Source of the DNA: Mesorhizobium sp. WSM4313
Lineage (GTDB): Bacteria; Pseudomonadota; Alphaproteobacteria; Rhizobiales; Rhizobiaceae
DNA length: 64,000 nt
Reading direction: 5' to 3'
NCBI RefSeq assembly: GCF_002294725.1
Contig: NZ_NSFT01000018.1
Coordinates: 1 to 64,000 of the forward strand
Positions 35,669 through 42,933 of this stretch are shown here, piece by piece. The notes beneath the pieces were generated by a model. It saw nothing but the letters and a program-made list of their open reading frames with translations, was not told the DNA's origin and made no database searches. Every line of letters begins with the position of its first letter. The first letter of the stretch is position 1. The position numbers and the translations under genes are program-made.

Positions 35669-35926
35669 GACGCCGGGCAGGTGGCCGGCATCCGCTGCGG
35701 CAAATGCAACATCACTCGCTACTATAAGCCGCTCGAGTTACGGGAGGTCATCGGCAACGTCACGATCGATGAGGTGAGGGACAAGGCGCGCTGTCAAAAG
35801 TGCGGCAGCCGCGAATGGATGAGCGCCCAGCTATTCCACGCGACCGGCGGGCAGGCCCACACGATCCGCTTTCGGCGATTGGTTGAAATCCGATGGGGGA
35901 AGCGGGTTGTCTGGCGCGATGAGTAG
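35636..35926 (+). CDS. Zinc-ribbon-like hypothetical protein
   Basis: This 96-aa protein begins with GTG at 35636. Two Cys pairs (IRCGKCNITRYY, about residues 19-30, and ARCQKCGSREWM, about residues 51-62) form a classical CxxC-CxxC zinc ribbon. The tail is basic (RRLVEIRWGKRVVWRDE). Such ribbons occur in small nucleic-acid- or protein-binding factors. It overlaps the start of the divergent pair and precedes the tra remnants, so it may be cargo of the former mobile element. No specific family is recognised. Confidence 0.55.
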   Translation: MAERRPLTHAHDAGQVAGIRCGKCNITRYYKPLELREVIGNVTIDEVRDKARCQKCGSREWMSAQLFHATGGQAHTIRFRRLVEIRWGKRVVWRDE

Positions 35927-36422
35927 GCCTTTTATTGCGACACGACATATTGGTACGATGAATGAAATAGGCAGCGACCCAGTTGGTGATCCTGCGGACC
36001 TCGGCTTGCTTACGACGGTTATCGCTGTTGAACGATCGGCACCGTTTGCGCTCGACGCGGCCAGAGACCACCAGAGAGCGGCAATAGCGTGAAACACCCA
36101 TTTCACACTGAAGCAGTTCTTGGGCGGATGTCACCAATTGGGCCGCTTTGCATCGCCGCTGCTTGCCGACCACCGCTATGTTCGCTGGCTGTTTTGGTCT
36201 ACATCGTTCCGCATTGAACGCCTGCTTTCCCTTCGTAGCCCACAGGTCGCGCGTATGTTCGCCTTCATGGCTCTGGAGCTTGGCGGCAATCCAGAGAAGC
36301 GCGCCGTATATGGTGGCGCGGTCATCGGCGGTCAGATCGACAATGCCTGCTTTGACGACGAGACCGCCAAGTTCGATAAGGTGTCGGGTGCGTTTGCGTC
36401 GCTCGACCTGCCAGGTGCGCAT
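35760..36422 (-). pseudogene. traD: Conjugal transfer TraD-like ORF with foreign C-terminus
   Basis: The ATG at 36422 lies two bases after the (shifted-frame) traC stop, exactly the traC-traD order of Ti-type transfer regions. The first 70 residues read RKRTRHLIELGGLVVKAGIV, then DDRATIYGALLWIAAKLQ and RDLWATKGKQAFN, matching small Ti-type TraD proteins of about 70 residues. The frame then continues for about 150 residues of low-quality sequence that is not TraD, suggesting loss of the original stop at a rearrangement. It may still be translated, but it is probably a relic since the rest of the module is broken. Confidence 0.6.
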
Positions 36423-36423
36423 G

Positions 36424-36745
36424 TCATGCCGAGCCCGTACCGCTTGCCGGCGATTGTGAGCTGCCAGGTTGCGCTGAAGCGCTACGAGAGTTGTGTCCAG
36501 ATGCCGGAGTAGTTCGCCGTGATCCGCTCTCGAAAAACATCGCCCCGCGCTTGGCCCATGCCTCACGCTTTGCGGCGTCTTTCGTTTCCGCAATTGCGAC
36601 CGCCGGCCAGTTCGTCGGTGCCGAGTTGATCCGCGCCGGTGGCGATCACTACGTCGCCGAGCTGTTGCACCTTTCGCGTTTTGAGCTCGCGCGCCTTCAC
36701 TTCCAGCGCCTCCAGTTCTGCGTCGAAGTCTCGTGGTTTACGCAT
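36424..36745 (-). pseudogene. traC: Frameshifted conjugal transfer protein TraC
   Basis: From the ATG at 36745 the frame reads MRKPRDFDAELEALEVKARE, LKTRKVQQLGDVVIATGADQ, then LGTDELAGG, and runs into a stop at 36563. In the next frame it continues VAIAETKDAAKREAWAKRGA and MFFESGSRR to a stop just before traD. Together these give a typical Ti-type TraC of about 107 residues, with one extra base near 36590. TraC/TraD are accessory factors of the TraA relaxosome. The frameshift marks the module as decayed. Confidence 0.7.
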
Positions 36746-36854
36746 GGCTGTCTCCATCGGTTGTCTAAGGGGCAATGATAGGCGAGCCTCTGCCGGAAGC
36801 TTCAGGGTTGCCGAGACAGTCCGGGACGGGTTGGTCCATCCCGAGATTCTTTCG

Positions 36855-37373
36855 AGGGAGGGCGCGCTTAACAATGCAGCGCGCGAGCGCATGCGCGCTG
36901 CGGGAGATCTCGGCGACGATGTTCAGATGGATGTCGAGCGCGGTGCAAGACACTTCGCACGCGGCGACCGGGTCATGTTCCTGCGCAACGAGCGCGGGCT
37001 CGGTGTTAAGAACGGCACGCTCGGCGTGATCGAAGAGGTCAGCACACAACGCATGTCCGTGCGCACCGACGACGGCAGGTCGGTGCGCTTCGACCTGAAA
37101 GACTATGCCCACATCGACCACGGCTATGCCGCGACCATCCACAAGGCTCAGGGCATGACCGTCGACCGGACCCATGTGCTGGCAACGCCGGGCATGGATG
37201 CCCATGGCAGCTACGTTGCCCTGTCGCGGCATCGCGACGGAATGGAACTGCACGATGGCGACATTGCAGAAAAGGAATGGGCGGCGACGATCCTCGTTGC
37301 GGCATTTCAGGCCGGAGCGCGAGACGAAGCCTCTCTGCTGTGGAAGATGATGGGCAAGATCAAGTCTGTGTGA
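36855..37373 (+). pseudogene. traA: Ti-type TraA relaxase/helicase fragment
   Basis: The plus strand reads ARERMRAAGDLGDDVQMDVE, GDRVMFLRNERGLGVKNGTL, VRFDLKDYAHIDHGYAATIH, KAQGMTVDRTHVLATPGMDA and HGSYVALSRHRDGMELH. This is the C-terminal helicase (UvrD-like) motif region of Ti-type conjugative relaxase TraA. The N-terminal MobA/MobL relaxase domain and the Walker A segment are absent, and the sequence after residue ELHDGD diverges. It is divergent from the traC/traD remnants, as in Ti plasmids. Confidence 0.75.
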
Positions 37374-37557
37374 AATCGGCTTTATTCGGCGCAGGATCCA
37401 TGCTGGCGAGTAGGATCTTGGGCTCGCGGCACAGCGAGCTCCAGTCCGTCCCCGACATTGCGACAAGCTGCCTGGCCTGCGCCTCCGTAATGCCGATCTC
37501 TCGGACCAGGCGCTGGACGGCCCCGAGAGAGGTGGGATCGTTTGTCTCTAATTGCAC
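37360..37557 (-). CDS. Small helical protein, family A copy 2 (intact)
   Basis: This 65-aa soluble protein begins MQLETNDPTSLGAVQRLVRE and continues IGITEAQARQLVAMSGTDW, then SSLCREPKILLAS. It is the best preserved of three related small ORFs (also 32728-32910 and 38111-38260). The shared core is two helices joined by G-[IL]-[TS]-E and ending G-[TS]-x-W-x-S-L-x-R-E-x-K-I-L. It looks like a small UBA-like or DNA-binding bundle, but the function is unknown. It overlaps the tail of the traA remnant by 14 bases. Confidence 0.6.
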   Translation of the reverse strand: MQLETNDPTSLGAVQRLVREIGITEAQARQLVAMSGTDWSSLCREPKILLASMDPAPNKADFTQT

Positions 37558-37759
37558 AGCGGCCTCCTGCTCGTAGGTACGTACCGCCGCGCGCGTCGTC
37601 TGGACCGACGCAGAGCGCCTCGGCGCTTCTTACGTCGCCCGCGGCACGGCGGATCACATGTCGCGTGGCGCGATAGCGCCGTGAAATCGAGCAGGGTCAT
37701 TGACACCGGACCGCGGATGTCCCTTAACTCCTGGTCTCGGCTCAGCGGATGGCGGCGCC

Positions 37760-37944
37760 ATGCATGGAGATACCTTCACGCCCTCTTGGGTCGTGTATTC
37801 GACCGCTGCAGATCTCGCGAGGCTTCAAAGACGGAACTCGAGGACCAAGCCCTCCGCATTCTGTTGCGGTATCGGACAGGGGTGACGGATGAGACGAGCT
37901 TGACCGAAATCTGCCGCAAAGCCGAGCAACGCGAGTTGCATTGA
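37760..37944 (+). pseudogene. Small protein family B, frameshifted copy
   Basis: Starting at ATG 37760, the frame reads MHGDTFTP. After a frame change it continues ALLGRVFDRC, ELEDQALRILLRYRTGVTDE, then TSLTEICRKAEQREL. This parallels the ORF at 40205 (NVFTPNELALLGRIFD; ERRASRIIAYYQAGIHDEAE). Similar FTP-initiated small proteins are widespread in Rhizobiales by my recollection. The frame break just after FTP makes this copy probably non-functional. Confidence 0.5.
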
Positions 37945-38110
37945 GACCGTGCTCGACAGAAGCACGGAATAGATGGCTCTGTCCTCCCCCAAAAAAGTCA
38001 GCAAACCACAACTGTAGGTCTCTCGACGCTTAAATTAGCGAGGTTTAATACTCGACGAAATCAAGGCTGACGGCATGACGTGAAGTCTTAGAGACCCTGC
38101 AAAAGCGGGC

Positions 38111-38260
38111 GTGGTTCAGCGGTTGATCAAGGAATTCGGGCTTTCCGAGACGGAGGCTTGGGAATTCGTATCCCTTATGGGATCCGCCTGGGGTTCACTC
38201 GTTCGTGAAGTGAAGATCCTCTCGCGAAGCGCCAGGCGAAGCCCGTCAGTCATCAGTTGA
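38111..38260 (+). CDS. Small helical protein, family A copy 3
   Basis: A GTG at 38111 could start a 49-aa product beginning VVQRLIKEFGLSETEAWEFV, then SLMGSAWGSLVREVKILSR. It aligns without gaps to residues 14 onward of copy 2, including RDPAKAG upstream, but a TGA lies nine codons before the GTG. It is therefore either shortened or broken. The stop overlaps the convergent sigma-like gene by eight bases. Confidence 0.5.
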   Translation: MVQRLIKEFGLSETEAWEFVSLMGSAWGSLVREVKILSRSARRSPSVIS

Positions 38261-38468
38261 GATGCCGCCTCATGATCCCGTGGAGCCACTGGTAGAGACT
38301 GAGATCAGGGGGCCGACTTTCCTCCTCTGACACCGCCGTCTCCAGGGTCAAGAGGACCAGATCATCCCCGGCTTCGGCCGAGTCCCCTCGGTAACGTGCG
38401 GCTCGCCGGCGCAGAGGACCAAGGAGGCGCTCTACGGTTTGCCCTGTCGTTTCAGGCCGGTTTTTCAT
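38253..38468 (-). CDS. Small protein resembling sigma-factor region 2
   Basis: This 71-aa ORF reads VERLLGPLRRRAARYRGDSA, then GDDLVLLTLETAVSEEESRP and LSLYQWLHGIMRRHLN. The spacing of LR..A..Y.G....ADDLV..TL..A....L..WL..I.R matches region 2 of ECF sigma factors, the core-RNA-polymerase and -10 binding helix set. Region 4 is absent and a stop follows directly. A longer start at 38516 is possible. It could be a truncated sigma gene or a stand-alone region-2 protein. It is divergent from the Crp-like gene at 38619. Confidence 0.45.
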   Translation of the reverse strand: MKNRPETTGQTVERLLGPLRRRAARYRGDSAEAGDDLVLLTLETAVSEEESRPPDLSLYQWLHGIMRRHLN

Positions 38469-38618
38469 TGGGAAAGGGTAGCAGCTGGTGTCCACAAGGC
38501 CGATTACATTTGACATATTCCGCCCGGGGGCCGGACCGGCCGGCTGAGACAGCCGCAGCTTGTGCTGATTTCCGCGAAGAACTAGCGTTCTCTGGCCAGG
38601 ACTGCTGAGGATCACATC

Positions 38619-39338
38619 ATGCTCGAAGCGCTTTACCTTCAGCTTTCCACCCATGACGACCTTTCGGATAGCGAACGGTCATTGTTGGCCAAGACGATCG
38701 GCAGCCAGCGAGAATTCGCCGAAGGCGAAGATCTGGTGTCAGAAGGATCCCAACCGGCCTTCAGCACCTTGCTGCTCGATGGCTTTGCGGCGCGCTACAA
38801 ATACCTCGAGAACGGCAGCAGGCAATTTACCGCGCTCCACATCGCCGGCGACTTCGTGGACCTTCACGCGTTCCTCCTGAAGACACTGGATCATGGGATT
38901 CTGGCGTTGTCCCCCTGCAAAGTTGCCTTGGCGGATCACGCGAAGCTCAAGCACATAACCGAGATCGAGGCCCATCTGACCCGGCTGCTCTGGCTGGATA
39001 CACTGGTCGATGGGGCCATTCACCGCGAATGGATCGTCTCGATGGGTCGACGGAGCAAGCTTGCTCACCTTGCGTATCTCTTTTGCGAACTGTTCACCCG
39101 CCTTAAGGTCGTACAGCGTACAGAAGGTATGAGCTTCCACCTGCCGCTGACCCAAGCCGAACTCGCCGATGTGCTGGGGCTTTCCACCGTGCACATGAAC
39201 CGGGTGATGCAGAGCTTGCGCCGCTCGGGGGCGGCGGATTGGGTCCAGCACACCGTCCATATCCTCGATTGGAATAAACTTGTGGACTTGGCGGACTTCG
39301 ACCCGACTTACCTGTCGCTGTTCAGGGAAGCCCGCTAG
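38619..39338 (+). CDS. Crp/Fnr-family transcriptional regulator
   Basis: This 239-aa protein has an N-terminal cNMP-type barrel (FAEGEDLVSEGSQPAFSTLL and FTALHIAGDFVDLHAFLLK), a dimerisation helix and a winged helix (LTQAELADVLGLSTVHMNRV, about residues 173-192). The recognition helix has HMNR, like the HVNR of the regulator at 2163, and not the FixK or Fnr type. There is no Fe-S Cys cluster. The TGCTGAGGATCACATC stretch before the ATG gives a moderate GAGG site. It is located between mobile debris and a DUF6894 gene. Ligand and regulon are unknown. Confidence 0.85.
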   Translation: MLEALYLQLSTHDDLSDSERSLLAKTIGSQREFAEGEDLVSEGSQPAFSTLLLDGFAARYKYLENGSRQFTALHIAGDFVDLHAFLLKTLDHGILALSPCKVALADHAKLKHITEIEAHLTRLLWLDTLVDGAIHREWIVSMGRRSKLAHLAYLFCELFTRLKVVQRTEGMSFHLPLTQAELADVLGLSTVHMNRVMQSLRRSGAADWVQHTVHILDWNKLVDLADFDPTYLSLFREAR

Positions 39339-39345
39339 GCCGGGA

Positions 39346-39573
39346 TCAGGTGATCTCAATGACCGCTTTGACCTTTGTCACGATCTTCCCGCCTTCATCG
39401 CGCACGTCCACGAACATCTCGACGCGCTGACCCTCAAAAGGTGTTTCGCTCAGCATATCTCGAAGCGCCCGCATTGCTTGATTGCGAACGGCTTCCATAT
39501 CTCGCAACTCGGTGCCTTCGTCGTCGCGGACGAAAATACCGCTGTCGAAACTGTCGAAATAGTATCTCGCCAT
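39346..39573 (-). CDS. DUF6894-type small protein
   Basis: This 75-aa protein starts MARYYFDSFDSGIFVRDDEG and continues TELRDMEAVRNQAMRALRDM and VEMFVDVRDEGGKIVTKVKA. The pattern (R-[YF]-[YF]-F-D, then D-x-x-G-x-E, and a helix with A-x-x-x-A) is that of a Rhizobiales-wide small protein family, DUF6894 as I recall. The ATG at 39573 is used. The frame upstream is open but not protein-like. It is convergent with the Crp-like gene, with stops seven bases apart. Function is unknown. Confidence 0.7.
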   Translation of the reverse strand: MARYYFDSFDSGIFVRDDEGTELRDMEAVRNQAMRALRDMLSETPFEGQRVEMFVDVRDEGGKIVTKVKAVIEIT

Positions 39574-39625
39574 GTCACCGAACTGTGCAGGCGTTTTGAT
39601 GTTCCGTCCTCGGCCGCAAGCTGCG

Positions 39626-39862
39626 TCAGCCTGATATATGCCTGTCCTGCTGCGCTCGGACTGGTTCAAGGGCAGCGATGCAGCGCTCCAATTTCTGTAG
39701 CCGGGACTTGGAAGCTTGTAACTGGTAACCGACCGCCATGAACTTTGCTCGCTTATGAGCATCAGGGAGGCCAAGAAGCTCCTCTTCCAGTCGGGCTATT
39801 TCCTCCCGGACTCGTTGCGCGTCAGTGACTCGCAGCTTCCAGACCCAGCTTCGGCCGCGCAT
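39626..39862 (-). CDS. Small coiled-coil protein
   Basis: This 78-aa ORF with ATG at 39862 reads TDAQRVREEIARLEEELLGL, then HKRAKFMAVGYQLQASKSRL and QKLERCIAALEPV, two charged amphipathic helices typical of a helical hairpin. The frame stays open upstream to 39952 with a less convincing composition. It is upstream of the DUF6894 gene in the same orientation, about 50 bases apart. No family is recognised. Confidence 0.5.
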   Translation of the reverse strand: MRGRSWVWKLRVTDAQRVREEIARLEEELLGLPDAHKRAKFMAVGYQLQASKSRLQKLERCIAALEPVRAQQDRHISG

Positions 39863-40204
39863 ACCCCGCGATCGCCCGGCTGTACCGACTGGGGTTTCCG
39901 ATTTTGCAGCTGCTGGGAGAGAATTGGCGGGGCGCAGTTCGGAGTCTCGCAAGTTACGTCACCTGTGTCAGTCTTGCCGGTCGCGGGCCCAACGCGACCT
40001 GTTTGCCAACCCCGGCCGGAATATGTCGCTGGAGGCCGGCTTGGCAACCCCTGTGCCCAACCCTTTCGATCTTCTCACGTCCGTCGCCAGCAGGCCGGCG
40101 GGGCCGCCTTGCCAAAAGGCGTTAGCGAACCCACGAGGAGGCGTTGACGGACACCATATTTGATCGTTGAATGTAGGCGAGGGGATGGGCTGGCGGAGGT
40201 CACA

Positions 40205-40465
40205 ATGCCCCTTGGAAGAAACGTCTTCACCCCGAACGAGTTGGCCCTGCTTGGCAGGATCTTCGACCGGCGCAAGGATGTGCCCGAGACAGCTGACGAG
40301 CGGGAGCGGAGAGCCTCCCGGATTATCGCCTACTATCAGGCCGGAATCCACGATGAGGCCGAACTCGACGAGCTTTCCTGCAAGCCCCTCGGTTCGGCAC
40401 GCGGACCGCTCTCTTCTTCCCGGGCGAGATCGCCGTCGAGGTCCTCCAGTCCGAGCGCAAGTTGA
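40205..40465 (+). CDS. Small protein family B, C-terminus replaced by IS66 DNA
   Basis: From ATG 40205 the protein reads MPLGRNVFTPNELALLGRIF, then DERERRASRIIAYYQAGIHD and EAELDEL. It then runs into Ser/Arg-rich sequence that is the reverse complement of IS66 tnpC, from about 40390. The first 60 residues match the frameshifted copy at 37760-37944. The true stop has therefore been lost to the transposon junction. The core helices are retained, so the 86-aa hybrid could still fold. Confidence 0.55.
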   Translation: MPLGRNVFTPNELALLGRIFDRRKDVPETADERERRASRIIAYYQAGIHDEAELDELSCKPLGSARGPLSSSRARSPSRSSSPSAS

Positions 40466-40644
40466 TCAGGATCGAGCCGCTCGGAACGGCGGCCGAACTG
40501 CGCGCGCTGCAGCTGTTTGATGATGGATTTGAGGCGCTCGATCTCACCGTCGCGATGCCCGACGAGCGCCGCAATGTCGCGCACGAGATGTTGCAGGAGA
40601 GCCGGTTCGCGGGGCAGATTGTCGAGGTCGAGCCGCCTGTCCAA
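40336..40644 (-). pseudogene. tnpC: IS66 TnpC transposase, N-terminal fragment
   Basis: This frame begins MDRRLDLDNLPREPALLQHL and continues EIERLKSIIKQLQRAQFGRR and SERLDPDQLALGLEDL, the N-terminal leucine-zipper-like region of IS66 DDE transposases. The zinc-binding and DDE domains, more than 400 residues, are missing, since the element ends at about 40390. The last residues come from the flanking small gene. Confidence 0.8.
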
Positions 40645-40710
40645 TTCTACTCGAATTGGCGGATTCGAAGAAGCAACTTCGCTCGATTTGCCGCGATTTC
40701 GCCGCGCTTT

Positions 40711-41064
40711 TCAGCCGGCCGGGAGCGGGCGCCAGAAGCGCTCCGGCGTACGCCAGTCGATGCCTTCGATGAGCATCGCCAGCTGCGCCGGCGACAACGT
40801 CACCGGGCCGCCAGGCTCAGCCAGGCGCGGCCACATGAGCTGTCCGTGATCCATGCGTTTGGTGAACAGACACAGTCCTGTTCCATCCCAAAAAAGGACC
40901 TTCAGGAGCGAGGCATTCTTGCCGCGGAAGACGAACAGATGACCCGAGAAGGGATCTTTCTTCAGATGCTCCTGGATCAGCGTGGAGAGCCCATCGAGAC
41001 CTTTGCGCATGTCGGTGTGACCCAACGCCAGATGCACTTTCACGCCGACCGGAACGACGATCAT
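40711..41064 (-). CDS. tnpB: IS66 Orf2 protein TnpB
   Basis: This 117-aa protein has the full IS66 Orf2 pattern: VHLALGHTDMRKGLDGLSTL, DPFSGHLFVFRGKNASLLKV, LFWDGTGLCLFTKRMD and VTLSPAQLAMLIEGIDWRTP. The ATG at 41064 carries a strong AAGGAGAAGG site. Normally tnpA stops within the tnpB start (GCATCATGA) and that overlap is still visible here. TnpB is needed for IS66 transposition with an unclear role. With tnpA and tnpC broken it is an orphan. Confidence 0.88.
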   Translation of the reverse strand: MIVVPVGVKVHLALGHTDMRKGLDGLSTLIQEHLKKDPFSGHLFVFRGKNASLLKVLFWDGTGLCLFTKRMDHGQLMWPRLAEPGGPVTLSPAQLAMLIEGIDWRTPERFWRPLPAG

Positions 41065-41840
41065 GATGCCTTCTCCTTGCCGGCCAAGTGCCGCTTGACC
41101 GCGGCCGCGGACGCGCCCGCCGGTGCGAACACGCGTCGTCCCATCATCCAGTTCGATCGCAACCATTCCGTCCGGCGGCCGCACGAGATCGCGCAAGGCG
41201 GCGAGCGCCGGCGGCTCGCTTTCTGCTCCGTCGGCGATGTCGACCAGAGCCAGTTCAGGCGCCTTGCGGGCGGTCAGGCCGAAATCTTCTCGCCAGCGGA
41301 AGGCCATGCTCATGGCAATGCCGTGGCGGCGGCAGACCTGCGCCACGGCAACGCCGGGCTTCTGCGTCTCCTGCACGGTCGCCCGCTTCTGTTCGTCGCT
41401 GAACCGGCGCCGGCTCGAGCGCCCGTTCACCGCGTCGGGTGTCAAGCGATTTTGGCGCCGCGTGCAATTAGCAGCGCTGCTTAATTGGGCCCGGGCACTC
41501 GGATGAAGAAGCGATCGCCAGTCCATTTCGTCGCCAGATTCTTCCAGGCGATCGCGCCAGATCCGCAGCGCATGTCGCGAAAGTCCGAGCGCGGCGGCGT
41601 ACTCGCCATGGAATCGCCTCGACATGCATGCTCCAGAACGCCCGGAGCGCAATCGGACCGCTGTCCGTGCGCTTGCTGTAGCGATACCGCGGCCGCCTTT
41701 GGGAACACTTCGGCTGCGGCGTCTTGCGCTGCCGTCGGGTCTTCTTCCGACGCAGATTCTGCAGCTTTTCCGCACGTTTGCACGGGTCTTCGCTGCTCAC
41801 CAGACGGTGCATCCACAGATCGAAAGTTCTGATCGAGAGA
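41061..41840 (-). pseudogene. tnpA: IS66 Orf1 (TnpA), frameshifted
   Basis: The main frame reads YAAALGLSRHALRIWRDRLE, SGDEMDWRSLLHPSARAQLS, RRRFSDEQKRATVQETQKPG, VAVAQVCRRHGIAMSMAFRW and VAIELDDGTTRV, then loses the family. In the next frame the expected C-terminus continues VFAPAGASAAAVKRHLAGKE, KAS and stop at the tnpB start. At the other end WSMHVEAIPW lies in a different frame. At least two indels are thus present. This is the helix-turn-helix DNA-binding subunit of the element. Confidence 0.75.
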
Positions 41841-42201
41841 TCACGCTGGCGGCAGAATTCCTGCTACTGAGATTGCTGCTGAGCCAGCTCGCGACCTGCG
41901 ACGACCAGTAGGGGCTGTTGGCCTTGGCCCAGGAGCGGCGGGGGCGCCATCCGAATATCCTCCACAGATCGAAGGCTGCTCGTTCCGTTCTAAAATGAAA
42001 ACCAAAGTGCAGGGCCTGTCTGGTGCGGCACCCCAAGGAGCTTACGCGGGAAAGGCTAGGCCAAAACTGCCTGTTCGGTAGGGTCGAATCCGGAAGGGCG
42101 AGAAGACCCTGCACGAGGGGTAGCTGAAACGCCTATGGAAGAAACCGCAGATGGAGATGCCCCGGTCGGGCGATCCCGCCGGGGCATTCAGGAACCGATC
42201 G
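41841..42201. other. Gap with transposon flank and a terminator
   Basis: No supportable gene. Short frames continue from the IS66 flank. The stretch near 42159-42184 is a hairpin that probably terminates the gene ending at 42202. Confidence 0.4.
42159..42184 (-). terminator. Hairpin downstream of the small exported protein
   Basis: GCCCCGG on one side and CCGGGGC on the other form a GC-rich stem with a loop containing TCGGGCGATC. It lies about 20 bases after the minus-strand stop at 42202. No strong T-run follows, so termination efficiency is uncertain. Confidence 0.45.
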
Positions 42202-42495
42202 TCAGTTGGCGCCGCCGAGTTCCTTGGTCATCTTGCAGAAATTGTCGTGCTGTTTGGCGATGGTATCATCGCCGCAGTCCTTCTTGATCGATGTCCGATC
42301 CTCTTCGCTCATAGCTAGCCATGCCTTCTTGAACTCATCGCCAGATCTCATCGTCTTCATGCCGGCGTCAGTGAAGAACGGCGACATCTTGGCGGGATCG
42401 TCGAGAGCCGAGGTTCCGGTGTTGGAGCCCGCAAAGGCAGACGCGGCTGAGAGGGAAAGCGACAAAGCAGTCATGCAGATGCTATGGATTTTCAC
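42202..42495 (-). CDS. Small exported protein
   Basis: This 97-aa protein has a signal peptide (MKIHSICMTALSLSLSAASA, cleavage at AFA-GS, about residue 22). The mature 75 residues (DDPAKMSPFFTDAGMKTMRS, then EEDRTSIKKDCGDDTIAKQH, FCKMTKELGG) have two Cys, probably a disulphide, and a mostly helical pattern. An AGGAGGA-like site (GGAGGACTTT) precedes the ATG. Small helical periplasmic proteins of this kind are common in Rhizobiales, but function is unknown. Confidence 0.7.
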   Translation of the reverse strand: MKIHSICMTALSLSLSAASAFAGSNTGTSALDDPAKMSPFFTDAGMKTMRSGDEFKKAWLAMSEEDRTSIKKDCGDDTIAKQHDNFCKMTKELGGAN

Positions 42496-42933
42496 GGAAA
42501 AGTCCTCCTTTGGCCGATCGTGTTCAGTTGATGGCCACTTCCGAGAACGAACCTGCGACTTTTAGGTTTCGCACCGACAGCGATTTTGCTGGAGCAGCAC
42601 CTAGGCGGTCTTCTGCCGAACCATTTGCGTGCATCTATCAAAGACAATTGCCGAAGGCGCTTGAATTCGCCAAACCGGCGCAATGTGCATTAGCGATATT
42701 GAAAATACCGCGTCTCAAGCATGCTCCACCTGTCAGGGAGGTCGATATTCGTCTGCGGTAGGTGGCATGCGTCAGCAGGCACCTGTTGCCCGGCAGGAAC
42801 CCACAGAAGACGGTGTCCCGGCAAGACAGCAGATTGGGACCGCTGCCAGGGAGAGTTGCGCCACAGATCTTGCTTGCAATCGACTACATGACTGTTGAGG
42901 ATGCCAACCTCCTCGGCATCGCCGCAGTCCTCT

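Larger units (their letters stand above)
40390..41840 (-). mobile_element. Degenerate IS66-family element
   Basis: Three IS66 genes appear in the usual minus-strand order tnpA-tnpB-tnpC (41840 down to 40390). tnpC is cut after about 80 residues at the 40390 side and tnpA is frameshifted, so only tnpB looks intact. The left junction interrupts the small gene at 40205. I could not identify terminal inverted repeats or a target duplication at the right side, which fades out near 41840. Confidence 0.75.
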
